Part shown: one piece after another, positions 6,428 to 15,399 of the stretch
How positions within the stretch are numbered: the stretch's first letter is position 1
How the letters are laid out: the number at the start of each line of letters is the position of its first letter
Source: Bacteroides sp.
Lineage (GTDB): Bacteria > Bacteroidota > Bacteroidia > Bacteroidales > Muribaculaceae
NCBI GenBank assembly: GCA_014802425.1
Contig: JAAVCH010000021.1
Coordinates: forward strand, 1-32,796
Length of the DNA: 32,796 nt
Direction: 5' to 3'
Made by a program: the position numbers and the translations under genes
Notes under the pieces: generated by a model
Told to the model about the DNA's origin: nothing
The model's database searches: none
The model's input: only the letters and a program-made list of their open reading frames with translations

Positions 6428-7165
6428 CTATTTTTTGCCGGAGTCCTCTTTCTTGAATCGGGCGTAGGCGTTGGCCATCTTGGTATGGTAGCCGCGTTTG
6501 GCGTAGCTGGGACCGTTGTACTTGCGTGCGAACGCCGCCCAGTTCTTGGCGCGCAGATCCTTGACGTAGCCGGTGTTTATGAGGAATGTGGCGAAGAGTT
6601 CGAGCTGTTCGAGTTCGGAATACGACATCAGGCTCACAAACTCCTCGACGCTCTGGCAGCCGCACAGCTTATAGTTGAAGCCGCCGATCTGGAACATTCC
6701 CCAGAATGTGCCCATGTCGGCTCCCTGGCGGTTGATGCGGCGGGCGTTGGTGAGCTGCGTCCATTCGCGCTGGGGGTAGCCGGTGAGTCCGGAGGGCACC
6801 TTGGCCTTCTTGTCGCCGGCCTTCGACTGAGCCTTGCCGGCATATATGCCGTACATGCTGCGGTCGAAGTTGATGACCGGCACTCCGGGAGCCCAGAACC
6901 CTTTCATTCCGGCTCCGGCCTCTATCAGCACCACGGCCTTGATGGCCGCCACCTCCACTCCGAGCTCACGGGCCACTTTGCGGAAGTCGGCGTCAGTGAG
7001 ATGGGTGTAGCGGTCGGACTCGTCCATTCCGGCGGCGATGCTGTCGATCACTACGCGCACGGCATCGTCCGCCTTGACTTTAGCCGCGGACTTCTGCGCG
7101 CAGCCTGCCACGCAGCCTGCCGTCAACAACAGGGCCACGACAGGGATAGCCAGCCGCCGGCTCAT
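6428..7165 (-). CDS. Lipoprotein N-acetylmuramidase-like protein
   Basis: The 245-aa protein has a short signal with lipobox VAGC (Cys22), so it should be lipid-anchored in the envelope. The body resembles the N-acetylmuramidase family (DUF3380/PF11860), which cleaves peptidoglycan glycan chains. The segment AIKAVVLIEAGAGMKGFW contains the likely catalytic Glu82, and VPVINFDRSMY follows as in the family. The later part (GMFQIGGFNYKLCG, FATFLINTGYVKDLRAKNW, FARKYNGPSYAKRGY) also fits. The start ATG overlaps the stop of the second pepD gene by ATGA, so the two are translationally coupled. Peptidoglycan hydrolysis next to a dipeptidase suggests envelope or peptide turnover, which is inference. 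Confidence 0.85.
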   Translation of the reverse strand: MSRRLAIPVVALLLTAGCVAGCAQKSAAKVKADDAVRVVIDSIAAGMDESDRYTHLTDADFRKVARELGVEVAAIKAVVLIEAGAGMKGFWAPGVPVINFDRSMYGIYAGKAQSKAGDKKAKVPSGLTGYPQREWTQLTNARRINRQGADMGTFWGMFQIGGFNYKLCGCQSVEEFVSLMSYSELEQLELFATFLINTGYVKDLRAKNWAAFARKYNGPSYAKRGYHTKMANAYARFKKEDSGKK

Positions 7166-8619
7166 GCCTTGGCCACTTTTTCAAGTACACGCGTAAGATG
7201 CCGCCAGAATTTCTCCACGGTGGGGATAAGGAGCTTCTCGTCGGGCGAGTGTACGCCTGTCATGGTCGGGCCGAAGCTCACCATATCCATGTGGGGATAC
7301 TTCGAGAGGAAGAGGCCGCACTCCAGGCCGGCGTGTATGGCCTTGATGGCGGGCTTCACTCCGAAGAGCTCCTCATATGCCTCGGAGGATATCTTCATGA
7401 TGGGGGAATCCATGTTGGGGGCCCATCCGGGATAGCCGTCGGAATGGCTCACCTCGGCTCCGGCGAGCTGGAAGTGGGCCTCCACCTGGCCGGCTATGTC
7501 TTTCTTGCGTGATTCCACGCTGGAGCGCTGCGAGGTGGTGACCTTGATCTTGTCGTCCTCCATCATCTTGACGGCGGCGAGGTTGGTAGAGGTCTCCACG
7601 AGCCCGTCGATGTCGGCCGACATCGAGTACACTCCGTGGGGAGCCGAATAGAGGGCGCGCACGAGGCGGAGCGACGTCTCGGAGTCGATGCAGTAGGCAG
7701 GCTTCTCGATGCGCTCGATGGTGAGGGAGATGGAGGGCTCCACGGCCTTGTATTCGTTGAGGATTTCCTCGGAGAATTTATTAAGGTGGCGCACCACGGC
7801 CTTCTCATGGTCGGTATGCACTCCGAACACGGCCTCGGCCTCACGCGGGATGGCGTTGCGGAGGTTGCCGCCGTTGAATTCGGCCACCTCGATGTTCCAG
7901 AGCTGCGAGCACTCCCAGATGAAGCGGGCGATGACCTTGTTGGCGTTGGCGCGTCCGAGATTGATGTCGGAGCCGCTGTGGCCGCCGAGCAGGCCGGCCA
8001 CCTTGACGCGCATGAATATGAAGTTCTCGGGCGAGAGCGAACGGCGGTAGTTGAACACGGCGGTGGTGTCGATGCCGCCGGCGCAGCCTACGAATATCTC
8101 GCCGTCATCCTCGGAGTCGAGGTTGAGGAGCATGGTGCCCTTCAGGAGGTCCTTGCCGAGGTTCTGGGCGCCTTCGAGGCCGATTTCCTCGTTGATGGTG
8201 AAGAGGGCCTCCACGGGGCCATGTTCGAGCGTGTCGTCGATCATCACCGCCATGGCGGCGGCCATTCCGATGCCGTTGTCGGCGCCGAGGGTGGTGCCGC
8301 GGGCCTTCACCCAGTCACCGTCGACATACGTGTCGATGGGATCCTTCATGAAATCGTGCTCCACGTCGGAATTCTTCTCGCAGACCATGTCCATGTGGCT
8401 CTGCAGGATCACTGTCGGAGCGTTCTCGTGCCCCTTGGTGGCGGGCTTGCGCATAAGCACGTTGCCGCAGTCGTCGGTAGTGACCTCCACGTTGTGCTTT
8501 CTGGCGAAATCCAGAAGGAACTCGCGGATTTTCTCTTCATGACATGACGGACGGGGCACCTTGGTGATCTCGTCGAAACACTGCCAGACCAATGCCGGCT
8601 TCAAATCTTTAACTTCCAT
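7162..8619 (-). CDS. pepD: Aminoacyl-histidine dipeptidase (PepD, M20 family), copy 2
   Basis: This 485-aa paralogue of the 4846-6300 gene aligns with it without gaps through the metal-binding region: His75/Asp77 (QSHMDMV), Asp114 (LGADNGIG), Glu144-Glu145 (NEEIGL), Asp168 (LNLDSED), and the late His in GVHSPDEK. It lacks a signal peptide and should be cytosolic. It is the first gene of a two-gene operon with the muramidase lipoprotein (ATGA overlap). A -7 box (8683-8690) lies about 60 nt upstream. Two PepD genes flanking one muramidase suggest a local duplication or specialisation for different dipeptides. Confidence 0.96.
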   Translation of the reverse strand: MEVKDLKPALVWQCFDEITKVPRPSCHEEKIREFLLDFARKHNVEVTTDDCGNVLMRKPATKGHENAPTVILQSHMDMVCEKNSDVEHDFMKDPIDTYVDGDWVKARGTTLGADNGIGMAAAMAVMIDDTLEHGPVEALFTINEEIGLEGAQNLGKDLLKGTMLLNLDSEDDGEIFVGCAGGIDTTAVFNYRRSLSPENFIFMRVKVAGLLGGHSGSDINLGRANANKVIARFIWECSQLWNIEVAEFNGGNLRNAIPREAEAVFGVHTDHEKAVVRHLNKFSEEILNEYKAVEPSISLTIERIEKPAYCIDSETSLRLVRALYSAPHGVYSMSADIDGLVETSTNLAAVKMMEDDKIKVTTSQRSSVESRKKDIAGQVEAHFQLAGAEVSHSDGYPGWAPNMDSPIMKISSEAYEELFGVKPAIKAIHAGLECGLFLSKYPHMDMVSFGPTMTGVHSPDEKLLIPTVEKFWRHLTRVLEKVAKA

Positions 8620-8682
8620 GGTATAATGTGAGTTTTGGAATTAAATCTGTCTAATTTTTCCTGAGTTTTTTCCTTTACAGCC

Positions 8683-8690
8683 CAAAGATA
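8683..8690 (-). promoter_or_regulatory. -7 box of the pepD-muramidase operon
   Basis: The minus strand reads TATCTTTG, a perfect match to TAnnTTTG, 63 nt before the ATG at 8619. No good TTTG is seen at 19-20 nt spacing, so the -33 element is weak. Confidence 0.55.
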
Positions 8691-8735
8691 ACAATTTTTT
8701 CAACACGGGCATACTTATCATTGGTATTTTTTAGT

Positions 8736-8743
8736 TAAATTTG
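8736..8743 (+). promoter_or_regulatory. -7 box of the OmpH-like gene
   Basis: TAAATTTG matches TAnnTTTG and lies 92 nt before the ATG at 8836, facing away from the pepD operon promoter. The -33 region is poor. The two divergent -7 boxes are only about 45 nt apart. Confidence 0.55.
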
Positions 8744-8835
8744 CACCCGAGTTGCATCTCCCCATGGGTTTCAGACCCGTCAACGCTGCCGCTCGACATC
8801 ATTCCCAAACCAAATCAGAGACATTTATACCTGAC

Positions 8836-9429
8836 ATGAAGAAGAATCTTCTCACCATCCTCTCCCTCCTTTGCGCGGTGCTCATATCCGCCTCATCATG
8901 CGGCTCCGACAAGCCCGAGCAGAAGAAAGCCGCCCCCGCGAAGCCTGCCGCAGCGGCCGCCCAGCTCCCCAACTACCGCTATGTGAACATCGACACGGTG
9001 CTCGCCAAATACAACCTGGCAATCGACTACAACGAGGAGATGCTCCGCATGCAGAACAACCTCGAGGCCGAAGCCAAGCGCCACGAAGCCTCCATCAAGT
9101 CGTTTGCCAACTCGATGCAGACCAAGGCACAGAACAACCAGTACACCCAGGCCGGATACGAGGCCGACCAGAAGAAACTCGCCCAGATGCAGACCAACGC
9201 CGGATCGGCCATGGACAAGCTCCAGCGTTCGAGCCTTGAGTCGGCCGCCGCAGCCGAAAAGGTGGTGCAGGACTCAATCCATAACTTCATCGAGCACTAC
9301 AACGCATCGCGCCACTACGACGCCATCTTCATGAAGGCCGCCACCCTCTACATCAACCCCGCCCTCGACATCACGGAGGAAGTGGTGGAAGGCCTCAACG
9401 CCCGCTACAACAAAGTGGCGGCCAAGTAA
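8836..9429 (+). CDS. OmpH/Skp-family periplasmic chaperone-like lipoprotein
   Basis: The product is 197 aa from ATG 8836. An in-frame upstream ATG at 8752 would place 28 non-signal residues before the signal sequence, so the later start is chosen. The N-terminus MKKNLLTILSLLCAVLISASSC looks like a lipoprotein signal with Cys22, though the lipobox is loose. The mature part, after an Ala/Lys-rich linker, begins YRYVNIDTVLAKYNLAIDY, the usual OmpH/Skp opening strand. A long Gln/Lys/Glu-rich coiled coil follows (about 65-150), then a helical C-terminal part ending in NPALDITEEVVEGLNARY. Skp proteins hold unfolded outer-membrane proteins in the periplasm. The lipid anchor is a common Bacteroidota variation. 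Confidence 0.88.
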   Translation: MKKNLLTILSLLCAVLISASSCGSDKPEQKKAAPAKPAAAAAQLPNYRYVNIDTVLAKYNLAIDYNEEMLRMQNNLEAEAKRHEASIKSFANSMQTKAQNNQYTQAGYEADQKKLAQMQTNAGSAMDKLQRSSLESAAAAEKVVQDSIHNFIEHYNASRHYDAIFMKAATLYINPALDITEEVVEGLNARYNKVAAK

Positions 9430-9442
9430 GCCCCCACACCTC

Positions 9443-9590
9443 CGGGCCCTGCGGCCCGCCCTCCTCATCATCCGGGCCCCGGCCCCCTACCCTGCACACG
9501 CGGCAGCGGACGCACGTCAACCACAATCCCACTGACGTCGGCCGATGCCGCGTGAGCCGTATCTCCCCGCAACCCTCCGGGCGCCGGAGG
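9443..9590 (+). other. Intergenic hairpins between ompH-like gene and hflX
   Basis: Two perfect GC-rich hairpins are visible: CGGGCC-CTGC-GGCCCG (9443-9458) and CCTCCGG-GCG-CCGGAGG (9574-9590). Neither has a U-tract. The second lies 32 nt before the hflX ATG and is followed by A/T-rich sequence. No TAnnTTTG box was found in 9430-9622. Confidence 0.4.
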
Positions 9591-9622
9591 CGTTATAATT
9601 GTAAATGTAAATAGAAATACTG

Positions 9623-10882
9623 ATGCTTGAAGACAATATAATCCAGCAGGAGGCCAACGAACGCACCGTGCTCGTAGGCCTCGTGACACGCGACCAATCC
9701 GAAGCCAAAGTCAACGAATACCTCGACGAACTCGACTTCCTCGCCCACACGGCCGGAGCCGAGCCGGTGGCACGCTTCATCCAGAAACTCGACTATCCCA
9801 ACCCGCGTACCTACGTGGGCACCGGCAAACTCGCCGAAATCGCCGAGTTTGTGGAGAAGGAGGAAATCGGACTCGTGATTTTCGACGACGACCTCTCGCC
9901 TAAACAGGTGTCCAACATCGAGAAGGAACTCAAGGTCAAGATCCTCGACCGCACGAGCCTCATCCTCGACATCTTCGCCAAGCGCGCCCAGACGGCAACG
10001 GCCCGCACCCAGGTGGAGCTGGCACAGTACCAGTACCTTCTTCCCCGCCTGACAAGGATGTGGACACACCTCGAGCGCCAGCGGGGCGGCATCGGAATGC
10101 GCGGACCGGGCGAGACCCAGATCGAGACCGACCGCCGCATAATCCTCGACAAGATATCGCGCCTCAAGGAAGAGCTGCGCGACATCGATAAGCAGAAGAA
10201 CATCCAGCGCAAGAACCGAGGGAAACTCACCCGTGTGGCCCTTGTGGGCTACACCAATGTCGGCAAGTCGACCCTCATGAACCTCCTCAGCAAGAGCGAC
10301 GTATTCGCCGAGAACAAGCTCTTCGCCACGCTCGACACCACGGTGCGCAAAGTGACGATCGACAACCTCCCCTTCCTGCTCACCGACACCGTGGGATTCA
10401 TACGCAAGCTCCCGACACACCTCGTGGACTCCTTCAAATCGACCCTCGACGAAGTGCGTGACGCCGACATACTGGTACACGTCGTCGACGTATCCCATCC
10501 CAATTTCGAGGAGCAGATCGAAGTGGTAGAAAAGACCCTCAATGATGTATGCGACGCCGCCGAGAAGCCCACAATCCTCGTATTCAACAAAATCGACGCC
10601 TTCAAATACAAGCCCAAGGATCCCGACGACCTCTCCCCCGCCACCCGCGAGAACATCTCGCTCGAAGAGTTCAAGAAGACCTGGATGGCGAAAATGAACA
10701 ACAACTGCGTCTTCATCTCCGCCAAGGAAAAGACCAACATACCCGAACTCAAGGAACTCCTCTATGAGAAGGCCAAGGAGGTGCATACCAGGAGATTTCC
10801 TTATAATGACTTCCTCTATCAGACATATGACGACATCGAAGACATCACACCCCAGCCCGCAGAATCCGGAGAAGGAGATTAA
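9623..10882 (+). CDS. hflX: GTPase HflX
   Basis: HflX is a ribosome-associated GTPase, known in other bacteria to split stalled or hibernating 70S ribosomes. The 419-aa protein has the N-terminal HflX domain (about 18-195) with YVGTGKL, the linker motif GIGMRGPGETQIETDRR, and a full G domain: G1 GYTNVGKST (209-217), G3 DTVGF (255-259), G4 NKID (322-325), G5 SAKE (366-369). The C-terminus is long and acidic (DDIEDITPQPAESGEGD). The final 50 or so bases overlap the next gene in another frame, so the two genes are probably co-transcribed. Confidence 0.97.
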   Translation: MLEDNIIQQEANERTVLVGLVTRDQSEAKVNEYLDELDFLAHTAGAEPVARFIQKLDYPNPRTYVGTGKLAEIAEFVEKEEIGLVIFDDDLSPKQVSNIEKELKVKILDRTSLILDIFAKRAQTATARTQVELAQYQYLLPRLTRMWTHLERQRGGIGMRGPGETQIETDRRIILDKISRLKEELRDIDKQKNIQRKNRGKLTRVALVGYTNVGKSTLMNLLSKSDVFAENKLFATLDTTVRKVTIDNLPFLLTDTVGFIRKLPTHLVDSFKSTLDEVRDADILVHVVDVSHPNFEEQIEVVEKTLNDVCDAAEKPTILVFNKIDAFKYKPKDPDDLSPATRENISLEEFKKTWMAKMNNNCVFISAKEKTNIPELKELLYEKAKEVHTRRFPYNDFLYQTYDDIEDITPQPAESGEGD

Positions 10883-12656
10883 GCCGCTCCCGCTGTCGCC
10901 CGAGGTCATCGCGCGCCTTCGGGCCAACGAATGCCATGCCTCGGACTGGAGCCGCGTGCGCATCCATCCGGACTCCGACCTCGACCTCATCTCGGGCGTG
11001 GAATTCGAAGGCGACGTCAGCGTCGGCCTCCTCGACGCCGCCCTGCGTCCCGGGTGCTGCCTGCGCAATGCCCTAATAGCCGACTCCTCCATAGGCGACC
11101 TGCCGCGCATACGCGCCGTGGTCGGGGGGATACGCAATGCCGAAGTCGGCGACAACGTCACCATTGAGAACACCGCCCGCATATCCTATGACCCGCAGCC
11201 CGCCTGCGGCGTGGGGCTCGAAGTCAGCGTGCTCGACGAGGCAGGCTCGCGCCACGTCATCATCTACCCCGGCCTATCCGCCCAGTCGGCCATACTTATG
11301 GCCCGGGCGCGCCGCGCGGTAGCCGAGGAGATATACACCCAGACCCACGCCTACATCGACTCCCTCGGCCTGCGCCCCCGCATCGGCGACCGCGCCGAGA
11401 TACTCGACGCCGGCTCGCTGGAGAACATCCACATGGACCCGGGCACCGTCATCCACGGAGCATCCCGCCTGGCCAACGGCTCCCTCTTCTCCTCCGCTCC
11501 CGAAGGGAAGGAAGCGGCCTACATAGGACCCGGCGTTGACGCCGACGGATTCATACTCGAAGACGCGCGCGCGGACTCCTGCGCCATACTCCATCACTGC
11601 TACCTCGGCCAGGGAGTGCATGTCGAAAAAGGGTTCACGGCCCACGACTCGCTCTTCTTCGCCAACTGCTCGATGGAGAACGGCGAGGCATGCGCCCTAT
11701 TCGCGGGTCCCTACACAGTATCCATGCACAAGGGGACGCTGCTCATCGGATGCCAGACCTCGTTCATGAACGCCGGCTCGTCGACCAACCAGAGCAACCA
11801 TATGTATAAGCTCGGCCCCGTACACTGGGGCGTGCTTGAGCGAGGGGTAAAGACATCCTCCGGCTCCTACCTCATGCTCGGAGCCAAAATCGGAGCGTTC
11901 TCGCTGCTGATGGGACATCACAAGACCCACCCCGACTCATCGGAATTCCCCTTCTCCTACCTCTTCGGCGACCCCCAGGGAGCCACCGTGGTGGTGCCCG
12001 GCGTCATGCTCCGAAGCTGCGGACTCCTGCGCGACGAACTGAAATGGCCCTCGCGCGACCGCCGCCGCCAGGCCTCCCTCACACTGAGGGACCGCGTGGT
12101 CTACGACGTGCTCAACCCCGTGACCGTCGACCCGATGATACGCGCCCTGGCCACCATCCGCCCGATGCTCTCGCGCCACGCCGACGACGACCGCTACCAC
12201 CGCTACAAAGGGATGAAGCTCTCACGCGCCTCGCTCGACCGCGCCGTGAAGCTCTACTACCTCGGCATAATGAAATACCTCGAACGGGTGCTCCTCGGCC
12301 CCGATTCCTCGGCCGACGCCGGATGGAGCTTCCCCCTCCCTCCCTCCGACATAGAGGAGCGCGAACACGACGCCGCCGAATGGATCGACCTCGCCGGCCA
12401 GCCCCTCCCGCGCCCCCTGGCCGTGGAGGCCGCCGAAGCCGGAAGCGTGGAGGAGCGGGAGATGAAGCTCGACCGCGCCTTCGCCGACTACGGCCAGCTC
12501 CAGCGACGCTGGATCGCCGCCCGCTTCCCGGCCGAGCTGCGCGTCGGAGCCGACGAGATACGCCGCTGCGCCCGCGAATTCGACCGCCTCGTCGACCTCG
12601 ACCGCTCCACCTACCGCGACTCCCTCAACGCCGAGTTGGCGATGCTGGCCCTGTAG
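10827..12656 (+). CDS. DUF4954 family protein (left-handed beta-helix type)
   Basis: The product is 609 aa from ATG 10827. The typical family opening (here LSPEVIARLRANECHASDW) begins just after the hflX stop, so the start is uncertain: ATGs at 10764, 10806 and 10827 all lie inside hflX. 10827 is the shortest choice and still overlaps hflX by 56 nt. The middle of the protein shows hexapeptide-like turns (IGDLPRIRAVVGGIRNAEVGDN, GAKIGAFSLLMG, VVVPGVMLRSCGLL), as in left-handed beta-helix acyltransferase or nucleotidyltransferase folds. The C-terminal 180 residues are helical and charged. DUF4954 is largely confined to Bacteroidota and has no established activity. A terminator follows at 12699. 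Confidence 0.9.
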   Translation: MTTSKTSHPSPQNPEKEIKPLPLSPEVIARLRANECHASDWSRVRIHPDSDLDLISGVEFEGDVSVGLLDAALRPGCCLRNALIADSSIGDLPRIRAVVGGIRNAEVGDNVTIENTARISYDPQPACGVGLEVSVLDEAGSRHVIIYPGLSAQSAILMARARRAVAEEIYTQTHAYIDSLGLRPRIGDRAEILDAGSLENIHMDPGTVIHGASRLANGSLFSSAPEGKEAAYIGPGVDADGFILEDARADSCAILHHCYLGQGVHVEKGFTAHDSLFFANCSMENGEACALFAGPYTVSMHKGTLLIGCQTSFMNAGSSTNQSNHMYKLGPVHWGVLERGVKTSSGSYLMLGAKIGAFSLLMGHHKTHPDSSEFPFSYLFGDPQGATVVVPGVMLRSCGLLRDELKWPSRDRRRQASLTLRDRVVYDVLNPVTVDPMIRALATIRPMLSRHADDDRYHRYKGMKLSRASLDRAVKLYYLGIMKYLERVLLGPDSSADAGWSFPLPPSDIEEREHDAAEWIDLAGQPLPRPLAVEAAEAGSVEEREMKLDRAFADYGQLQRRWIAARFPAELRVGADEIRRCAREFDRLVDLDRSTYRDSLNAELAMLAL

Positions 12657-12698
12657 CCGGGCGGCGCATAACCCCTGCACAATGATGAAATTAGCCCT

Positions 12699-12747
12699 CC
12701 GGGGAGACCGTCGGACACGGCCTCCCCGGTATTTTTCATTTTTTTAA
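12699..12747 (+). terminator. Intrinsic terminator after the DUF4954 gene
   Basis: CCGGGGAG (12699-12706) pairs perfectly with CTCCCCGG (12722-12729). The stem is followed by TATTTTTCATTTTTTT. It separates the hflX unit from rpsA. Confidence 0.9.
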
Positions 12748-12766
12748 GCCGATAGCCACATTATTA

Positions 12767-12798
12767 TTTGGCAGTGTGGGAATTAATCGTTAACTTTG
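12767..12798 (+). promoter_or_regulatory. rpsA promoter
   Basis: TTTG (12767-12770), 20 nt, then TAACTTTG (12791-12798) is a near-ideal Bacteroidota promoter. Transcription should start near 12802, giving a leader of about 58 nt before the rpsA ATG. Confidence 0.85.
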
Positions 12799-12859
12799 TT
12801 GCGCTTGCCGTACATCTCACGCGGCAAGAGAGAATTATTAACCATATTATTAACAATTA

Positions 12860-14650
12860 ATGTCTGAATTGAAAATTCAAACACCCATCGAAGATTTCGA
12901 TTGGGACGCCTATGAAAAAGGCAACGTAGCAGGCGAGAAGAGCCACGAAGAGGTGCAGAGCATCTACGACCGTACTCTTACCACCGCTAAAGACAACGAA
13001 GTAGTGACCGGCGTAGTCAAGAGCATTTCCAAGCGCGAGGTGCGCGTTGACATCGGCATGAAGTCCGACGCAATCATCCCCGTCTCCGAGTTCCGCTACA
13101 ACCCCGACCTCAAGGTCGGCGACGAAGTGGAGGTATTCATCGAGGCTCTGGAAGATAAAAACGGCCAGCTTCGCCTCTCCCACAAGAAAGCATGCCAGAC
13201 CCGCTCATGGGACCGCGTCAACCAGGCCCTCGAAAACGACGAAGTCATCAAGGGCTATGTCAAGAGCCGTACGAAAGGCGGCATGATCGTCGACATCTTC
13301 GGCATCGAAGCCTTCCTTCCCGGTTCGCAGATCGACGTGCGCCCCATCCGCGACTACGATGTATACGTCGACAAGACAATGGAATTCAAGGTAGTGAAAA
13401 TCAACCAGGAATTCAAGAACGTTGTCGTTTCGCACAAGGCCCTCATCGAGGCCGAGCTCGAACAGCAGAAGAAGGAGATCATCTCCAAGCTCGAAAAGGG
13501 CCAGGTGCTCGAAGGCAAAGTCAAGAACATCACTCCCTACGGTGTATTCGTTGACCTCGGCGGCGTCGACGGCCTCGTACACATCACCGACCTTTCCTGG
13601 GGCCGCGTAAGCGATCCCCGCGAAGTCGTGGAGCTCGACCAGGACATCAAGGTGGCCATCCTCGACTTCGACGACGAGAAGAAGCGCATCGCCCTCGGCA
13701 TCAAGCAGCTCATGCCCCATCCCTGGGACGCTCTTGACCCCAACCTCAAGGTGGGCGACCACATCCACGGCAAGGTTGTCGTCATGGCCGACTACGGCGC
13801 GTTCGTAGAGGTACAGCCCGGCGTCGAAGGCCTCATCCACGTTTCCGAGATGTCCTACAGCCAGCATCTCCGCTCGGCTCAGGATTTCCTCAAGGTGGGC
13901 GACGAGGTAGAGGCAGTGGTGCTCACGCTCGACCGCGACGAGCGCAAGATGAGCCTCGGCATCAAGCAGCTTAAGGACGATCCCTGGGAGACCATCGAAC
14001 AGAAGTACGCCATCGGCAGCCGCCACAAGGCCAAGGTGCGCAACTTCACCAACTTCGGTGTGTTCGTCGAGATCGAAGAGGGCGTAGACGGCCTCATCCA
14101 CATCTCCGACCTCTCCTGGACCAAGAAAATCAAGCACCCCTCGGAGTTCACTTCCGTAGGCAGCGAAATCGACGTCCAGGTACTGGAGATCGACAAGGAC
14201 AACCGTCGCCTCAGCCTCGGCCACAAGCAGCTTGAAGACAATCCCTGGGACGTATTCGAGTCGATCTTCACAGTAGGTTCGATCCACGAAGGCACTGTAA
14301 GCGAAGTCATGGACAAGGGTGCCGTAATCGCCCTCGAACATGGCGTCGAAGGCTTCGCCACTCCCAAGCACCTCGTGAAGGAAGACGGCTCGCAGGCCAA
14401 GCTCGGCGAGAAGCTCAACTTCAAGGTAATCGAATTCAACAAGGACTCCAAGCGCATCATCCTCTCCCACAGCCGCATCGCCGAAGACGCACAGAAGGGT
14501 GAGAGCCGCGCAGCCAACAAGCCCGCCAAGAAGCAGAACAACCGCAAGGAAGAGGAAGCAATAGTGGCCCCCACTATCGAGAAGACAACTCTCGGCGACC
14601 TCAGCGCCCTCCAGGCCCTTAAGGAGCAGCTGCAGAAGGAAGGCAAGTAA
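12860..14650 (+). CDS. rpsA: 30S ribosomal protein S1
   Basis: S1 binds mRNA on the small ribosomal subunit and helps start translation, which matters in Bacteroidota because Shine-Dalgarno sequences are weak. The 596-aa protein has six S1 (OB-fold) repeats at about 44-110, 127-195, 213-285, 300-370, 385-457 and 472-543. Repeats 3-5 carry the strongest motif (YGVFVDLGGVDGLVHITDLS and relatives). A Lys/Glu-rich tail follows. The codon use (GAA/GAG/AAG-rich, few rare codons) fits a highly expressed gene. It has its own promoter and is followed by a small lipoprotein gene 57 nt later. Confidence 0.97.
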   Translation: MSELKIQTPIEDFDWDAYEKGNVAGEKSHEEVQSIYDRTLTTAKDNEVVTGVVKSISKREVRVDIGMKSDAIIPVSEFRYNPDLKVGDEVEVFIEALEDKNGQLRLSHKKACQTRSWDRVNQALENDEVIKGYVKSRTKGGMIVDIFGIEAFLPGSQIDVRPIRDYDVYVDKTMEFKVVKINQEFKNVVVSHKALIEAELEQQKKEIISKLEKGQVLEGKVKNITPYGVFVDLGGVDGLVHITDLSWGRVSDPREVVELDQDIKVAILDFDDEKKRIALGIKQLMPHPWDALDPNLKVGDHIHGKVVVMADYGAFVEVQPGVEGLIHVSEMSYSQHLRSAQDFLKVGDEVEAVVLTLDRDERKMSLGIKQLKDDPWETIEQKYAIGSRHKAKVRNFTNFGVFVEIEEGVDGLIHISDLSWTKKIKHPSEFTSVGSEIDVQVLEIDKDNRRLSLGHKQLEDNPWDVFESIFTVGSIHEGTVSEVMDKGAVIALEHGVEGFATPKHLVKEDGSQAKLGEKLNFKVIEFNKDSKRIILSHSRIAEDAQKGESRAANKPAKKQNNRKEEEAIVAPTIEKTTLGDLSALQALKEQLQKEGK

Positions 14651-14707
14651 GCCCCGGTCCGCCAGGAAACCAATCCCGACAACAAACTACCAATTAAACA
14701 ATAAATC

Positions 14708-14935
14708 ATGAAGAAGATCTTTATGTGCGCAGCTGCCGTAGCAATGCTCGGCCTCGCTTCCTGCTCCGGCAACAAGACTGCCGAAGCCGCTGACTCCGTT
14801 CAGAACGCAGTAGAAGAAGTAGAGCAGACTACTGAAGTAGCCATCGACTCCGTAGCTCCCGATTCCGCTCAGGTTGAGGTAGCCCAGGAGACTGTGGAGG
14901 CAGCAGCCCCCGCAGCTGAAGCAGCTCAGAACTAA
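14708..14935 (+). CDS. Tiny acidic lipoprotein (75 aa)
   Basis: MKKIFMCAAAVAMLGLASC is a textbook lipoprotein signal with Cys19. The mature 57 residues are almost only Ala, Glu, Val, Gln, Ser, Asp and Pro, with no aromatic residues, so it is probably unstructured or a short helix on the membrane. I do not recognise a family beyond the common small Bacteroidota lipoproteins. It lies 57 nt after rpsA with no visible promoter and is followed by a strong terminator at 14951, so it is likely transcribed with rpsA and may be abundant. Confidence 0.85.
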   Translation: MKKIFMCAAAVAMLGLASCSGNKTAEAADSVQNAVEEVEQTTEVAIDSVAPDSAQVEVAQETVEAAAPAAEAAQN

Positions 14936-14950
14936 TTTCTGACAATTTAC

Positions 14951-15001
14951 ACCCCGACTCCCAGAAAATTCCAGTTTCCGGTGAGTCGGGGTTTAAATTT
15001 T
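14951..15001 (+). terminator. Intrinsic terminator of the rpsA unit
   Basis: ACCCCGACTC (14951-14960) pairs perfectly with GAGTCGGGGT (14983-14992), followed by TTAAATTTTAT. It lies 16 nt after the small lipoprotein stop. Confidence 0.92.
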
Positions 15002-15399
15002 ATCCTTCACTCCATGTTATTGCACTATGTCATTTTTTAAGTAAGTCCTAACAATAAAACGATATATGTAGTTAGAGTTTCCTGACCGATAAGACACGTT
15101 CTTTTTGGCTGCTTTGAGCTTGAATCATATTGCCTCATCCCGCTGACTGAGTCACCGGCCAGCCAATTGATTCCCCATCCGCACCGCATAGCGTGCTATC
15201 CTCCCCTCGCAACACACTCCAACCAACTCAGAAAATAACTCCATTCCATCTATCGGTTTATTTTCCTGCTTACCTGAAAAACGCTTTTGCATAATTCTAC
15301 CATAATCGAAAGACAAGAGTCACTCGGTTTTCTTTAATCATCCACATTCCACTCCGCTGATTGCTTTTCTATTATTTACAATAACCTAAATTTCAACCT
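15002..15399. other. 398-nt intergenic region, no gene seen
   Basis: The region is less GC-rich than its surroundings. I see no ORF worth calling and no RNA gene. A weak -7-like TAAATTTC lies at 15387-15394, only 5 nt before the next ATG, with a poor upstream element. ATAGC-GT-GCTAT near 15188-15199 is a short inverted repeat. The real promoter of the 914-aa gene is not evident. Confidence 0.5.

Noticed and set aside
9593..11182. 529-codon open frame antisense to hflX and the DUF4954 gene
   Set aside because: It spans two genuine plus-strand genes; its sequence is the usual repetitive antisense product of a high-GC3 region.
13205..14470. 421-codon open frame antisense to rpsA
   Set aside because: Acidic low-complexity shadow of the S1 repeats.
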